In this document: piece after piece, positions 41,976 to 53,295 of the stretch
How the letters are laid out: each line of letters opens with the position of its first letter
How positions within the stretch are numbered: the stretch's first letter is position 1
Assembly: GCA_030295235.1 (NCBI GenBank)
Contig: AP026143.1
Coordinates: 620,001 to 684,000 of the forward strand
DNA length: 64,000 bases
Direction of reading: 5' to 3'
Source: Fistulifera solaris
Taxonomy: Eukaryota; Bacillariophyta; Bacillariophyceae; Naviculales; Stauroneidaceae
Notes under the pieces: generated by a model
Told to the model about the DNA's origin: nothing
What the model saw: the letters and a program-made list of their open reading frames with translations, nothing else
Database searches by the model: none
Program-made: the position numbers and the translations under genes

Positions 41976-43885
41976 ATGCCCAAACGAGCCAAACCGGGAG
42001 ATGAGGAAGACGCAACGTCGAAAAAGCGAAAGTCTCTTCGTGAAGACGCAACCGCCGCGAGTGATGAAGTTAGCGCTCCTCCGAAAAAGAAACGAAAAGA
42101 ATCAAATAATAGTAAGAATGAGGAAACGATAGTTTCAAAAAGACGAGATCGACGCCATCCCGTAGTGCGGTCAAACGGAGCCAAGCGGCTCCTTCTCCTG
42201 TCGTGGAAAACGTTGTCCCGACCGATGATTCGGTCACGGTGACCAAGACCATTCGATCGCTTCGCGTCGAAAATCTCAAAATTCCTTCTCATCAAACACC
42301 GGGAAAGCATCCAGTCAAAGCCGTCGATCAATTTATGGAAACGGAAACAAAAATCACCCGACCGCCGCGGATGCGACTCCAGCTCGGTGATGAAAAGACC
42401 GTCGTCGAAGAAACGAAAATAGAAGAGATTCGAACAGAAGAAACCAGGGAAGAAACAACAATGGAAGATAACAAACAGGTTCCGGAGAAGAGAGAAGAAA
42501 CGACCAAGACAGCGGAACCCATTGGGACGAATCATCGCAACTTGTGGATGTGGGGGATGACGGCATTGCACTTGCTTGCGATATATTACTGCGGGCCCAT
42601 TTCGAATTGCACTTTGGCTTTTTACAAGTCGTTGTTAGGCGTGCCATCGAGAGTGACGGTGCGGGAGATTTCCCCTTTAGAAGTGGAGGCTACCGAGCGC
42701 TTAAACACGCAGATACAACTTCTGGAATTTAATATGGCTCGATTGAAGAAAGGACGTGATGCACTATTTGCAGATCTTCCTGGTCATCAGCAATTAGTTG
42801 CTCGACTGTCCGAGCTGACTGAATTGGCCAATGTACCCTGGGCGGATCGTCTTGAAGAGTCCATCCGATCGGTTGAAAACCTCATTGCCGAAGATCCGAC
42901 CTTGTCAACGTCGACGGTTTTTTCGATCCGAGAGCTTTTAGGTGAAGAAGCTTCTGAATACCTGCTGGATTTGAGAAACATCAAGTTGTGGAACATTAGC
43001 ACCAATGTAACTGACTGCGGTAAACGGGAGTCTCTTACTGAAGGTCGTGTCCTGGATGCACAACGACAGCTATTGCTTGACTTGCAAGAAGAGACATCCA
43101 AATTAGTGAACGATGAAAAGGTCGAGAATGCCGTTATTGAATGGATTCTTCAGGATACCGCCGAACGCTTTGCGGGGCCCATCGAAGTTTCAAGCGCTTC
43201 GAACAAACCGCGAGGTTCCAATCTGGATTCGATTCGCAAAGCCATTCAATCGCGTATGGACGTGGTAGCGGCCGACCTTACGGGGAAGGTAGACTATGCA
43301 GCTATTTCTTCTGGTGGAGTTATCATCAAGACAGGGAAATACGCTACAACCTCTTCCATTGTGGACACATTGCCGTACGGCAATCGCTTGTTGCACATGC
43401 TGCGGTTACGGTTCTATGGTTACGGCCCCGAAGCGGCCATCATGCCAACCTATCCATTCGATCCATCCCAAGCTTTGGGAAATTGCTGGGCCTTTGTCGC
43501 AACACCTAGTGAATTAGGGAAATACGCGGTTTTCTCTGTCAGTCTAGCCAATCCGATCTATGCCACGCAAGTCGCCATTGAGCATCCACCCCGTGAGGTG
43601 AATGATCGCGCCAAAGCCGCCATTCGATCCTTTCGAGTGGTTGGCTTTGAAACTGCCGATGCCACTGGGAAAGCCTGGGACATGGGACAGTTTGAATACC
43701 GACTAGGGGATGATTATCTCCAAGTATTTGATTTGGAGGAAGAAATGGGAGATGCTGATATACCGGCGATCCAATCACTTAGCTTGCTAATCGATTCCAA
43801 CTGGGGTTTGGGATACTCTTGTCTGTACCGACTTCGGAGTCCACGGTCACAATGTAGGAAACGAGTCATAAGAAGTCATGGTTAA
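41976..43885 (+). CDS. SUN-domain inner nuclear membrane protein
   Basis: SUN proteins span the inner nuclear membrane and join KASH proteins to link nucleus and cytoskeleton. The N-terminal nucleoplasmic part begins MPKRAKPGDEEDATSKKRKS with two strong basic nuclear-signal patches, then an acidic region. One membrane helix (WMWGMTALHLLAIYYCG) follows, then coiled-coil (TERLNTQIQLLEFNMARLKK). The C-terminal SUN domain starts VDYAAISSGGVIIKTGKYAT and includes GNCWAFVATPSELGKYAVF, ATQVAIEHPPRE, SFRVVGFE and ends NWGLGYSCLYRLRS. Reading shifts by one base in the A run at 42137-42141, between EETIVS and KKTRSTPSRSAVKR, which needs one more A. The rest (560 codons) is open. Confidence 0.88.
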
Positions 43886-44277
43886 TGACAAAATATAGAA
43901 GGAAAACTTGAAGTTTGAACAACGTCTCATAGGCCTTCACAGGCGGCGGGATGAAAACGATTTGGTGCCATTTAGAGGTTAGTTTAACACTCTCCTCACG
44001 TCACTTCACAAATCATTTGGTTAAATTTTAAGGATTTGTGGCTATGGATAGAATGTGGTTAAATGTTATATTCCTTATGAAATAGTCTAAGAAAGGATCT
44101 TCACCTTAGCGAAGTACCAGCACCCTTTTTCTCCGTCTGTCCCTCAACCTACTTTGTACACAGAGCTCTGTTAGTATAAGCGTTAGAGTACTTCGTAGTG
44201 CGGTCACGCACGTTTCTGTTGTTGCGAGAAAACAAATTTTTGCCGCGATTTTTCGAGAGGAAGAAAAAGTCCTAAGG
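43886..44277. other. Intergenic, nothing specific seen
   Basis: About 390 bases between two plus-strand genes. Confidence 0.5.
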
Positions 44278-46234
44278 ATGCACACTTTCATTATAATAAC
44301 AACAAATGTTCACACGGTTACCATGACAATATCATTGATACGGCACGTTTGTCGAAGAGCGTTTGTGAGACCGCCCGTCCGGTTACTTTCATCGGTACCA
44401 TTGCGGCCGCCCGAGGAGCCTCAGCTTCCCATTCAACTCAGTCAACAAGATGTGCAGAAAGAAGAAAGCAATCGCCAGAGACTGCGGGATGTGAGTATCG
44501 GGATGTCGTAGTTCTCTTGTCTTTATGATCACTTCGTCTCATTGAGCTTTTGCAAACAGGTAAAAATAGCGGATGTTTTAAAAGCAAAGCACTCGTACCG
44601 TTGGGTGCACCCGGTGATACCACAGAATGCACCCGTGCAGCAAGCCATTGAAACGGCCATCGAAGGCGGTCTGAGTGCTATGATGGTTCTTCAAGAGGAT
44701 AAACAACACGTGGTGGGTCTCATCACGTCTCGCGATTTGCTTCGTATCCTAGCTAGTGGATTTAAGGAAGGAAGAGACCCAGCCGATCTGTTAGCTTCAC
44801 CCGTCGTAGATTACATGACACCGATCTCGCAAGTGATTTACGCTCGTCCCGAGGAAACAGTAGGAATGTGTCGAACTCTCATGGCTAAATTGGGCATCAA
44901 ATGTTTACCGATTCTGAGTAGTAAAGGTCAAGTTGAAGGCTTGATTACAGCACGAGATATGAGTGATTACGGATTGAGTGCCAAGGAAAAAGGAGGAAAA
45001 GAAGCGTATTTGAAAGACGTCAGCGAACGCGTTGGACTAAGCAGTAACACCAGTATGGCAGAACCACCGGCGTTTATGAGAGCCCACTTGGGCATGGAAC
45101 GGTCACCACTCTTTGTCAACATTGGTTCTGCTACACTGCCCCATCCGTTCAAGGGAGGGAAAGGAGGTAAGTCACGAAGGTATTTCTGTCGCTCAATGCA
45201 ATATCACCAACCGAGTCGCCTGATACATACGCTCTGTTGTAGAACTTTGCAATGATCCGGATCTGTCAGAAGATGCCAGTTTTGTTACAACTGTACGATT
45301 GGCGGATTCCAAAGAAAAGACTCTGCAACGGTTCACGTATTTCGGTGTCGCCGATGGTGTGGGGAGTTGGAGAGAATACGGCGTTGATCCACGACTTTTT
45401 TCACGCAGACTTATGATGGAATGTTCAAACATTTTAGAAGAAGCTTGTCAGAATGGCCGTGAAGAAGCGCTTCAGTTTCGACAAGTTGTATCTCCGGCTA
45501 CCGTTATGGCACAAGCATATGACCGCGTCAAGGCGGATAATATCATCGGATCGAGTACTGCGTGCATCGCATTGTTTGATAGCTTGAGGCACCAGCTACA
45601 TTTCAGTAATTTGGGTGACTGCGGAATAATTGTGCTTCGACATATCGACTCAGATGTAGCCGGAAGTTTAAAGAGGGACAAAACACCACGCGCTGAGCGG
45701 ACTTCTGATTTGCGAGTCGCCTTTGTCAGTCAACAACAGCTGAAATCATTTAACCATCCATATCAATTGGGCTGGACTGGAGAGGCATTGAAGGAAGGCG
45801 AATCGAGTTCCTTCAAGATGCCCAATGAATCTTGCACATCATCCATTCACTTACGCCGCGGTGATATTATAATTATGGCAACAGATGGATTGTTCGATAA
45901 TGTTGAAATTGATGATATTTGCAGCATGGCATTGGAATGGGAGCAAAAACATGGGTTCATGCGGGGTGGTGATATTGCGGCCCGTGAGCGACGTTGGAGT
46001 ATGGGCAATTCACTGGCTCACATTTCCTACGACACAGTACAGGAGCTAGCCGAAGCCCTTTGCACGAGAGCACGTGAGAACTCTCTCCTGAAGCATGTGG
46101 ATAGTCCATTTGCCATTTTGGCGAAGGAAAACGATATAATGTGGAGTGGAGGGATGCCCGACGATTGTGCAGTTCACGTTGTTCATGTCGTCGGTCGTGA
46201 TCCCAATGATATCATGGACGCACCGAACAAATAA
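44278..46234 (+). CDS. CBS-pair / PP2C (PTC7-like) fusion phosphatase
   Basis: One spliced gene of three exons: 44278-44490, 44560-45166 and 45243-46234. Introns of 69 and 76 nt have GTGAGT and GTAAGT donors, CAG and TAG acceptors, and correct phases, giving 603 residues (588 from ATG 44323). From the second Met the N-terminus (SLIRHVCRRAFVRPPVRLL) resembles a mitochondrial presequence. Two CBS repeats follow: one around VQQAIETAIEGGLSAMMVLQ to GLITSRDLLRIL, one around VVDYMTPISQVIYARPEET to GLITARDMSDYGL. Such pairs bind adenine nucleotides. The C-terminal part is a metal-dependent phosphatase of the PTC7/SpoIIE type: YFGVADGVGSWREYGVDPRL, SSTACIALFD, SNLGDCGIIVLR, GDIIIMATDGLFDNV and PDDCAVHVV supply the Asp metal ligands. 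Nucleotide-regulated dephosphorylation in mitochondria is inference. Confidence 0.88.
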
Positions 46235-46492
46235 AACGGCCGCGACATCCCCGTAACGATCTGGCCTTCATTTTTGTTTAACTTCTATGTTAATCTCGTC
46301 ATGCTTTACTTCTCGGTTTGACGTGCTAAATCAATGCTTTGTGTCTTCTTGAAGCGTGACATCTCTTTGATTCTATGAAATTACATGCATATACGAAACA
46401 CGAATGTCTGTGCATTGTACTTTGTAAACTAGAGGATGATCAACATTTAATTTTCTAATCTTACGCTTCTCCATAGCCAACAAGAATGGTAA
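46235..46492. other. Convergent spacer
   Basis: About 260 bases shared by the 3' ends of the phosphatase and DnaJ genes; nothing else seen. Confidence 0.4.
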
Positions 46493-47801
46493 TTACCAGA
46501 ACCCACCCTTGCTTTCTCCTTTCTTTTCTCGCAGAGCTCGTAACTCTTCCAGCAGTTTTTCTTCTTCCTTGCTCAAATCCTTGGGTAACTCGACTTCCAT
46601 GGTAACATAGTGATCTCCTCGTACTTCAGGGTTGCCCAACCGGGGAGCGCCGTTGCCCTTCAAGCGCATAACTTGACCCGGTTGTGTTCCTGCTGGCACT
46701 TTAATCGTGACTTCCCCGTCAACGACGGGGCATTTGATGGATGCTCCGAGAATGGCATCAAGGTAGCTGATCTTGGCTTCCGAATAAATTTCGGGGCCTT
46801 CGCGACGGAACACCGGATCATCCTTGACTTTGAGGAAAATGTATAGGTCACCCGCGGGGCCGCCATTCGGTCCAGCATCTCCTTCGCCTCGTACACGTAG
46901 TTTGTTGCCATTTTCGACACCCGGAGGCACCGTGACCTTGATTTGCTTGGTCTTTTGATTCAATCCTTGGCCTCCACAAGAGCCACAGTATTCTTCCACG
47001 CGCTGTCCGGTTCCACGGCAGGTTGGACAAGTTTGCTGAGTTTGAAAGTTACCCAGCGGGGTACGTGTCACTTGCATAGTGACTCCAGAACCGTTGCATG
47101 TGTTGCATGTACTGATTTTGGCACCCGGCTTGACACCATTTCCTCCGCACGTGTCGCACGTTTCCAAGTGTCGGATTTTCACTTTTGTTCTCCACCAAAT
47201 ACAGCCGTCTTAAAGTCAATCTCGAGATCAAAACGCAAGTCATCTCCAATCACGGGACCTCGTTGACGAGCTGTGCGGCGTCCTCCTCCAAAACCAGAAG
47301 CACCGCCGCCACCAAAGAAGGTATCAAAATGTCACCCAAATCCACTTCTTGAGTGAAACCTCCTCCACCAAAAGGAGATCCAGCCGTTGAATCTGAGGCA
47401 GCAGAAGTACCGATTCCTTGTTCTCCAAACATATCATATTTCTGCTTGAGATTGGGATCCGTCAAAACTTCATACGCTCGATTGATTTCTTGAAATTTTT
47501 CCGTAGTGTCTTGACCCGGATTGGCATCGGGATGGTATTGTTTCGCTAACTTACGGTATGCCTGTTTAATCTGTGCAGCATCCGCATTCCGACTAACTCC
47601 CAAAATAGCATAAAAGTCTCGATTGTTTGTTGAGTTGCGATTGCGTGTAGAAAACAAGCGAGTCGTTGAAGTAGTACTTGGAGCATGATGAGTGTACGGT
47701 TCTTGCGGAACGACGCCTTTTCTCAGATGCAAAGGCGTAACGAAAGCGTCACAAGCTATACTACTTGTCAACAGAATCGTCAATGCAAGTTTCGAAAACA
47801 T
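46493..47801 (-). CDS. Plastid DnaJ (type I J-protein)
   Basis: A type I Hsp40 that delivers clients to Hsp70. MFSKLALTILLTSSIACDA is a signal peptide and is followed by FVTP, the diatom plastid-entry motif. Then the J domain (YAILGVSRNADAAQIKQAYR, with HPD in YHPDANPGQ), a Gly/Phe-rich linker, the four zinc repeats CDTCGGNG, CNTCNGSG, CPTCRGTG and CGSCGGQG, and the client-binding C-terminal domain (VPPGVENGNKLRVRGEGDAG, GDLYIFLKVKDDPVFRREG, GDHYVTMEVELPKDLS). Two 1-base losses interrupt it: a T run near 47334 (before DTFFGGGG) and an A run near 47190 (EQKVKIRHLE). Both are homopolymers and all domains are otherwise perfect. Length matches the family. Confidence 0.9.
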
Positions 47802-48217
47802 TCTTATTCTTTAAATAGCAATTGAACGAAGGAATAGGAGCGACGATAAGCGAGAAAGAGAAAGAATGAAGACGACGACGATGATGATGCGAGAGGAGAG
47901 CGATGTTTGCATGGTCGAGAGGAAAGAAATTCCGCTCGCAGAACTGGTACTAATAAGTTGTATACTTACTACGCATGGCGCACCCGGCGTGCCGGCGTGC
48001 TGATGGAAGGACGCGTGGAAGTTACGTCAGCCCTCTATGAAGTCACGAATGGTAGTGACTGATGACTCAGTCGTGCAATGAACAAGGCAATGAACTAACG
48101 CGTTATGCAAAAATATGAAAGACTATTTCTGGGCAATTACTCAATTAAACTCATTTTTTAATCTAGTAAGCCTAAGTGCTGTCAATACTTGTTTATGTAT
48201 TTGGGTAGACGCATTTA
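47802..48217. other. Intergenic, one dispersed palindrome
   Basis: About 415 bases between DnaJ's upstream region and the 3' end of the HAD gene. GACGACGACGATGATGATG runs at 47871-47890 and a dispersed palindrome at 48055-48075. Confidence 0.5.
48055..48075. repeat. Dispersed GTGACTG/CAGTCGTG palindrome
   Basis: GTGACTG, spacer ATGACT, CAGTCGTG. Confidence 0.55.
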
Positions 48218-49517
48218 TCAATCTTCCTGCGCCAGGATATCATCAATGGCTTCCGGAAGTCGCGTCAGAAACGAGATTTTAGCATTCACAAACTCCCTGG
48301 CGGCTTCGTTCATGACGAAACGCTTTTTCAACTCTTCCTTGGTAGTTACTGACCAGGAAGGCTGCTCTTTCGTATCATCGAATCGGTGTCGTGCCGTTTG
48401 GCCGTACTTGTCTGCCAACTCGACCAGAATTGTTTTCGCGCCACACGAAGCCGCACCGCCGACATCATACGCCAAATCATCTCCTACATGAATCCATACT
48501 TTGTTTGGATCTTCATCGGCACCCTTCTTTAAAGCAGCATTCGCCGACGCCAATTCCTGATATTTGTCCAAGGCCGCTTTGTAAATCCATTTCAATTCCG
48601 CATTACCCTCCACATTGGCCAATTCCTTGAAAAATTTGCGTCGCGCTCCCTGATCATCCTCCCAAGATACACAAAAATCGAAATGCTTGGCCAAAGTAAA
48701 CGTCATAAAGGCAGGATTCGCTTTGCCATCGGTCACGGCACCAATAATGACACCCGGGTGTTCCTTTTTAATTTGACTCAATACATCCATCACCTCCTGG
48801 TACAAATGACGTTCCGCCGCATGATGACGTTCCATTTCCCAAGCATTCATGACGGCCTGTACGATGGAAGGAGAGACGGCTTCACTGGCCCATCTGTATT
48901 GTAAAAAAAGAGTGAGAGGCAACGCGCAGGGGTATATTATTAACACAAAATAGTAAGGGGAGTAATGAGAACTGTTCTTCACAGGAACCGTTACACCACA
49001 CACATATATATGATGCACTCACTTTTTCGCATGACTCACTACGACGGGCGAGAGCGACGACACGGGCGTCGCCCAATCGTCCGCCGTATCTTTCAACTTC
49101 TTGTGAAAAATCACATTCTCCATTTCTCGCCGAATCGCTAATAGTCGAATTTCCGTATGACTGAGCGCAGCCGCCGCTTCGGGATTCTCTGCCGTCATTT
49201 CCTCGCGTATTTTTTTTGGATGTCTCGACAATATCTTGGGGCTGAATGCCCGTGAACCCATAATTGTTCATGGCTCGCGCAAATGCGGTGTTGGCTTCTT
49301 GAATGACGGTATCAATCGGATATAAAGTATCGTCTAAATCAAATGTCAGAAGACCGAGTGTTTTGGTTTTCGGAGTCGACGTGCTGCTGGCTTTGGTTTC
49401 CGAGGAACTGGTGGAGGCTTGTAAGGGAGATGCGACTCTCACGCGTCCGGCGGTTCCTGGAGTTTGAAATCCTTCCACGGCGACTAGTAAAGCGAGTACT
49501 ACGGATAGTCTTGTCAT
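48218..49517 (-). CDS. Plastid HAD-superfamily phosphatase
   Basis: Haloacid-dehalogenase hydrolase, probably a small-metabolite or nucleotide phosphatase. The N-terminus (MTRLSVVLALLVAVEG then FQTP) is a signal peptide plus plastid-entry motif. Motif I is TFDLDDTLYPID with nucleophile D60 and acid D62. Motif II is near GVIIGAVTDG, and the late acidic motif is KVWIHVGDDLAYDVGGA, all present. A 129-nt intron (49022-48894, GTGAGT/CAG) joins SHAKK to WASEAVSPSIV in phase. A 1-base excess in the A8 run (T run 49210-49217 on the plus strand) shifts the frame between DIVETSKK and IREEMTAENPEA; the reading resumes in the next frame without other damage. Substrate cannot be told; the cap region is helical. 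Confidence 0.87.
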
Positions 49518-49950
49518 GGTTATTGAGTTGTATTAAATTCTGTTGAAATGCAATGATAATGAGAGGTATGTTCGTGTCAACAAGAATCATTCGTTTTTGC
49601 TTGTTGTTGACAGTGATGTCGTTTTTTTCTCTCTGCGCCGCGAAAAAGGACTTCCGGTCTGTGACGTCTATGGTGTCGAAGAACGGACGACTGACGGGCG
49701 GGAAAGTGCAATCGCCAGCTACAGTAAGGTTGAGGTATTGAGAGAATGGAGAAAAAAGTAATCTTCACTTTGGGTGTATAGTAAATACGAAACGAAAACG
49801 ATGCGAAGTAATTTTCAACGCAGACCATTGGGCGTAGGACTTAATTGCTTTTAATAATGGCTTATTAGAACGATGGTGTTATGGGGGTGAGTGTTAAGGA
49901 TGGCATGGGTGCAAAAGAAGGCCGAACACTGACATGGTCAAAATTAACCA

Positions 49951-50030
49951 ATATCCGGGTACCCCCTCTGTCGATAAATTTCCTTACCACGCCTACGTGA
50001 GATGTACGTAGACTTTCGAAGCGTGGCATT
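49951..50030 (-). repeat. GGCCTCCGTAAGG dispersed repeat, copy 6 (inverted)
   Basis: Plus strand reads TATCCGGGTACCCCCTCTGT, CGATAAATTTCCTTAC, GCCTACGTGAG, then GTAGACTTTCGAAGCGTGGC. Confidence 0.8.
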
Positions 50031-50174
50031 TTTCCTCGTTTCTACCTTTTGAAGAGCTACTAAAGATGATTATTACTTTTCTACAAACAAACTTTCAAGC
50101 GTTCGTGAAGGGAAAGTGACGACGGTGCAAAGGCGGGTGGAAAAATCGATAGGACCAAAAGCACAATGTTCGTG

Positions 50175-50250
50175 TGCATCGATAAAATTCCTACGGCAAC
50201 TACGTGCAATTCACGTAGACATTCAAAGCGTTTGCATTTTTCATCCACGT
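50175..50250 (-). repeat. GGCCTCCGTAAGG dispersed repeat, copy 7 (inverted, diverged)
   Basis: CGATAAAATTCCTACGGCAA then CACGTAGACATTCAAAGCGT, same order as copy 6, weakly conserved. Confidence 0.5.
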
Positions 50251-50347
50251 TACGTTTTTGATGGTAAATGTACGACAATTGTCGTCTATACTAACGATGT
50301 TTTTATGTTGGTGTGTGCTATAGTGGCATTGGTGCAAAATACCGAAA

Positions 50348-51265
50348 TTGACAATGTCGAAAGTCGAAACACACCAACGATTCTCCGTGACTGCATTGCA
50401 GTCGTATTATTCAAGACTGAGACAACATTTCAAGCCTATAGTAAAATGTGAAAGACGAAAGACAACGTTTCAGCTTTTTCACAAAACGACATCAACATCA
50501 CGCTCTCTAAAACACTCAAGATCTTCTCATCAAGTTACCTTGCGCCTTTTTTCGACAGAGGACTCAATGACGCTTTCTTTGAGCGCTGGCCTGGCAACGG
50601 CAGCGGCGGTCCGTTCGACGGCGCTACCCGACATCGCTCGACTTGTCGCTCCACCAACGGCAGTGCCGATCATTGCTTTACTAATACACGTTCGTGGTGG
50701 CTCGACAAGGAATCAGAACGCTGCGCCATCAACAACATCTCCGACTACACTCCGACAATCTCTGTTTCGTATTCCGGCTCCGATCCGTTACTTTATCAGC
50801 GGAAGTTGTGCGAATGTGGTCTTTTACTTTCTGGAACGACTTCTTCATCGTGCCTTGTATCATTTTCATTTCTCGAAACAAGAGTTGTTGGGAGATTGGA
50901 CAGAAATGATGTTGCCCTCTTGGGTGAATTCGGCCACCTTCTTTTCGGCGTACATGTTACAAGTGCCCATTCAACACTATTTGCACGCGTTGCTCGTCTA
51001 CGGACTCGAGTCGATCAATACGCCGGCCAAATATTATAGAACACTGGGTGGGATGTTTTCAACACTGGCGGTGGCGGCCTTCGGATCGACGGCGCTGAAT
51101 GCACTTCTCTTAAGTACAACGCAACTCAGCAAAACGGCGGCCTTTGTTGTGACCCTGTGTGCTTTCTCCATTATCAACTATTTTGTCATTGGTTGGATTG
51201 TGAATGCATCGAATAAGAGCAGCACAGTAGAGGTTGTAATCAGCAACCAGAAGAAGGTCGTGTGA
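50348..51265 (+). CDS. GtrA-like multispanning membrane protein
   Basis: 305 residues from the first ATG; the first 75 are basic and Ser/Thr/Arg-rich and may be a transit peptide or partly 5' untranslated, since a dispersed palindrome overlaps codons 13-20. A start near MTLSLSAGLATAAAVR (about 50567) is an alternative. The C-terminal 170 residues have four hydrophobic helices: PAPIRYFISGSCANVVFYFL, a helix after WVNSATFFSAYML, GGMFSTLAVAAFGSTALNAL, and AAFVVTLCAFSIINYFVIGW. The order and the RYF...G...N opening resemble GtrA-like proteins, which act in polyprenyl-linked sugar transfer; the match is by eye and weak. No break or intron. Confidence 0.6.
   Translation: MTMSKVETHQRFSVTALQSYYSRLRQHFKPIVKCERRKTTFQLFHKTTSTSRSLKHSRSSHQVTLRLFSTEDSMTLSLSAGLATAAAVRSTALPDIARLVAPPTAVPIIALLIHVRGGSTRNQNAAPSTTSPTTLRQSLFRIPAPIRYFISGSCANVVFYFLERLLHRALYHFHFSKQELLGDWTEMMLPSWVNSATFFSAYMLQVPIQHYLHALLVYGLESINTPAKYYRTLGGMFSTLAVAAFGSTALNALLLSTTQLSKTAAFVVTLCAFSIINYFVIGWIVNASNKSSTVEVVISNQKKVV
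50386..50406. repeat. Dispersed CGTGACTG/CAGTCGTA palindrome
   Basis: CGTGACTG, spacer CATTG, CAGTCGTA. It lies inside the start of the predicted GtrA-like ORF, which suggests that gene's real start may be downstream. Confidence 0.55.
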
Positions 51266-51880
51266 GGACAGTGCGTCATTCAAAGAACCGAAGGCTCGAA
51301 GACCCGAGAACAAGATTGGATTCTTTTCTCGTGCTATATATGTTAAACGCAATTGTGAATTTTAGCTAAATAAAAATAAAGTGTTGACGAGCAACAACAA
51401 TCACAAGCATATTATTTTGAGTTGGTAATGTTATGAATTCGATTGTAAACATAAGTTCGAGTCGTCGCATTGTAATGCAAGCGTCTTAAGAAGAATCTTG
51501 CTGTCTAAAGTGAGATAAAATCAACCAAGAGCAACACTTTCTGGAAGTTGCTTTACTGCGAGGAAATGTCGTGTTATATAGTCGACAGAAATGCTGACCA
51601 AGCCTCAACCCGATAAGCACCCGAATGAACGATCAGATCTCCACGTAACAAAGCGTTTTGCTAAATTGTAATCCTCCGTTTTGCGTCACCAAGGCGATGA
51701 CATGCGTGTTCGGACACCAATAAACAGTTGATTGCCGCTGAACGCTAAACTCTTGTTATCACTTGCTGACAAGTCCAAGTATTCGATCGTGTCGTGATGT
51801 CTATTGACATTGTCACAAAAGAACACTCGTGATCACGAATGTAGAGAACAATGTCTAGCACCGGTCATCTCACCGCGCCG
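51266..51880. other. Intergenic, nothing specific seen
   Basis: About 615 bases between convergent genes; AT-rich 3' flanks. Confidence 0.5.
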
Positions 51881-53295
51881 TCATTCTGGAACCAATCTAG
51901 CACGGCGGACCCATCGTCGCCCCACAGTTTCTTCCAGCTCGGCCGCCATGAGTACAGGTTCTTGTATTAGGTGAACATTATCGACGAGTGTCGATACATT
52001 GGGATGCAACAGAAACCAATTGGGCGCTTTCTCAAAGTCGGGTTCTCGAATGTAACCAGTACCAAAGGTCGCGAGCGCCGGTACTACACTGAAAGTACTA
52101 ATGGGTGATACGATTTGCTGCGCCATTATCATGCGAGCAAACGTCAAGGCAATGGTTTCCTGCGCATCATTCCGTATGCGGATTCGAGCGTGGGGAAAGC
52201 GCTCTTCCAAGTGTTGCACAAATTGTGTGACCACGAGCCGACAGCGATCCGTGTGCAAATCGGTTTGTTCCAAGGGCCGCATTTGTGCTTCTTGGGTATC
52301 AAAGGGTTGTGTCACAATTCCTATAAATCGTGCGTCGGACGAAATATGCCGCGAAAAGGAATGAAACGAAATGAAACCAAAACTTTTGTGATCCGAGTTG
52401 ATGAGATCACCGCAACGAAAATGTAATACGACATCATCCAGCTCGATGTGTGGATACAATGGCTTTGTCAAATCGACGGGCAATTGCATCACCGCTCCAT
52501 CCGGTGGTGCGTCGGAGTAAAAGGAAGTATTGAGACCGGCCATTGTCGCAACATCTTCACCGACCAACGCCAACGCCATGCGTCTCATGTCATACCGCAT
52601 CGCCGGTATTTTGTATCCCAGTGCAATTTGATTGAAATGAGTACACGCTTCTGGAACTGTTGGTCGTTGACGATCTTGTAGCGGCACAACATGTTCCACG
52701 GCCGGAAAGAATCCCGTCAACCACGGCAACACCAAAGCCGTTTGTGTTTCTTCCGCATCCGGACAGTGATAGGAAATGGCAATATTCCCCACCGCATGCG
52801 CGATCATGCGGAGTGCATAAAAGGCGAGAAGAAAATTCCCCGTCCCCATGCCACTGTGATCAAACAAATCTTGACAATTGAATGTGACATTGATGAGTAT
52901 GTTTTGGGTGCGAGAAGAGTCGTCTTCCTCCTTCATCCATTCGGGAGGCAAGACGTGTTTACAAAATTGCCCTTTCATGAGTGTATGCGCCAGTTTCAGC
53001 ATATCTTCGTTGCCGTGAAACTCAATGATTTGATAATACGGATTATTCTCAGCATCATTGAATGTCGTCGTTTCATTCGGAAGAACGACATAAGCTGTTG
53101 CGGGGAAATAAGGGAGTTCACCAGGTGAAGAAGTGGAAGTGCTGTGAATTGTTTCATCATTCGTCGAGACAGAATTAGTGGAATTACTTGTCGAAGAATC
53201 CGAAAGACGTAGGATGAGCGGCACGGAAGGAGTTCTCGACAAAAGACCGTTGCTATCACCACAATGGCCGCCGCTGTCAAAACAAGTGCTCTCAT
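51881..53295 (-). CDS. Golgi-type glycosyltransferase-like protein
   Basis: About 470 residues. A type II signal anchor (MRALVLTAAAIVVIATVF) starts at 53295 in one frame and the rest continues in the next (SRTPSVPLILRLSDSS), the change falling in an A4 run on the plus strand (53241-53244), one base short. The body is uninterrupted. The stretch DDVVLHFRCGDLINSDHKSF resembles the Arg-containing donor-binding block of fucosyltransferase-fold (GT-B) enzymes, and ARMIMAQQIVSPISTFSVVP resembles the loop that follows it. GMGTGNFLLAFYALRMIAHA near the N-terminal side would be the acceptor-domain start. It is probably a diatom glycan-processing enzyme in the Golgi; donor and acceptor are unknown. Confidence 0.6.

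Larger units (their letters stand above)
49518..50347. other. Intergenic with inverted dispersed repeats
   Basis: About 830 bases between divergent genes. Two minus-orientation copies of the GGCCTCCGTAAGG family occupy 49951-50030 and about 50175-50250. No gene seen. Confidence 0.55.

Noticed and set aside
41939-42571. 210-codon frame opposite the SUN gene
   Set aside because: Phe/Arg/Ser-rich complement of the basic/acidic SUN N-terminus.
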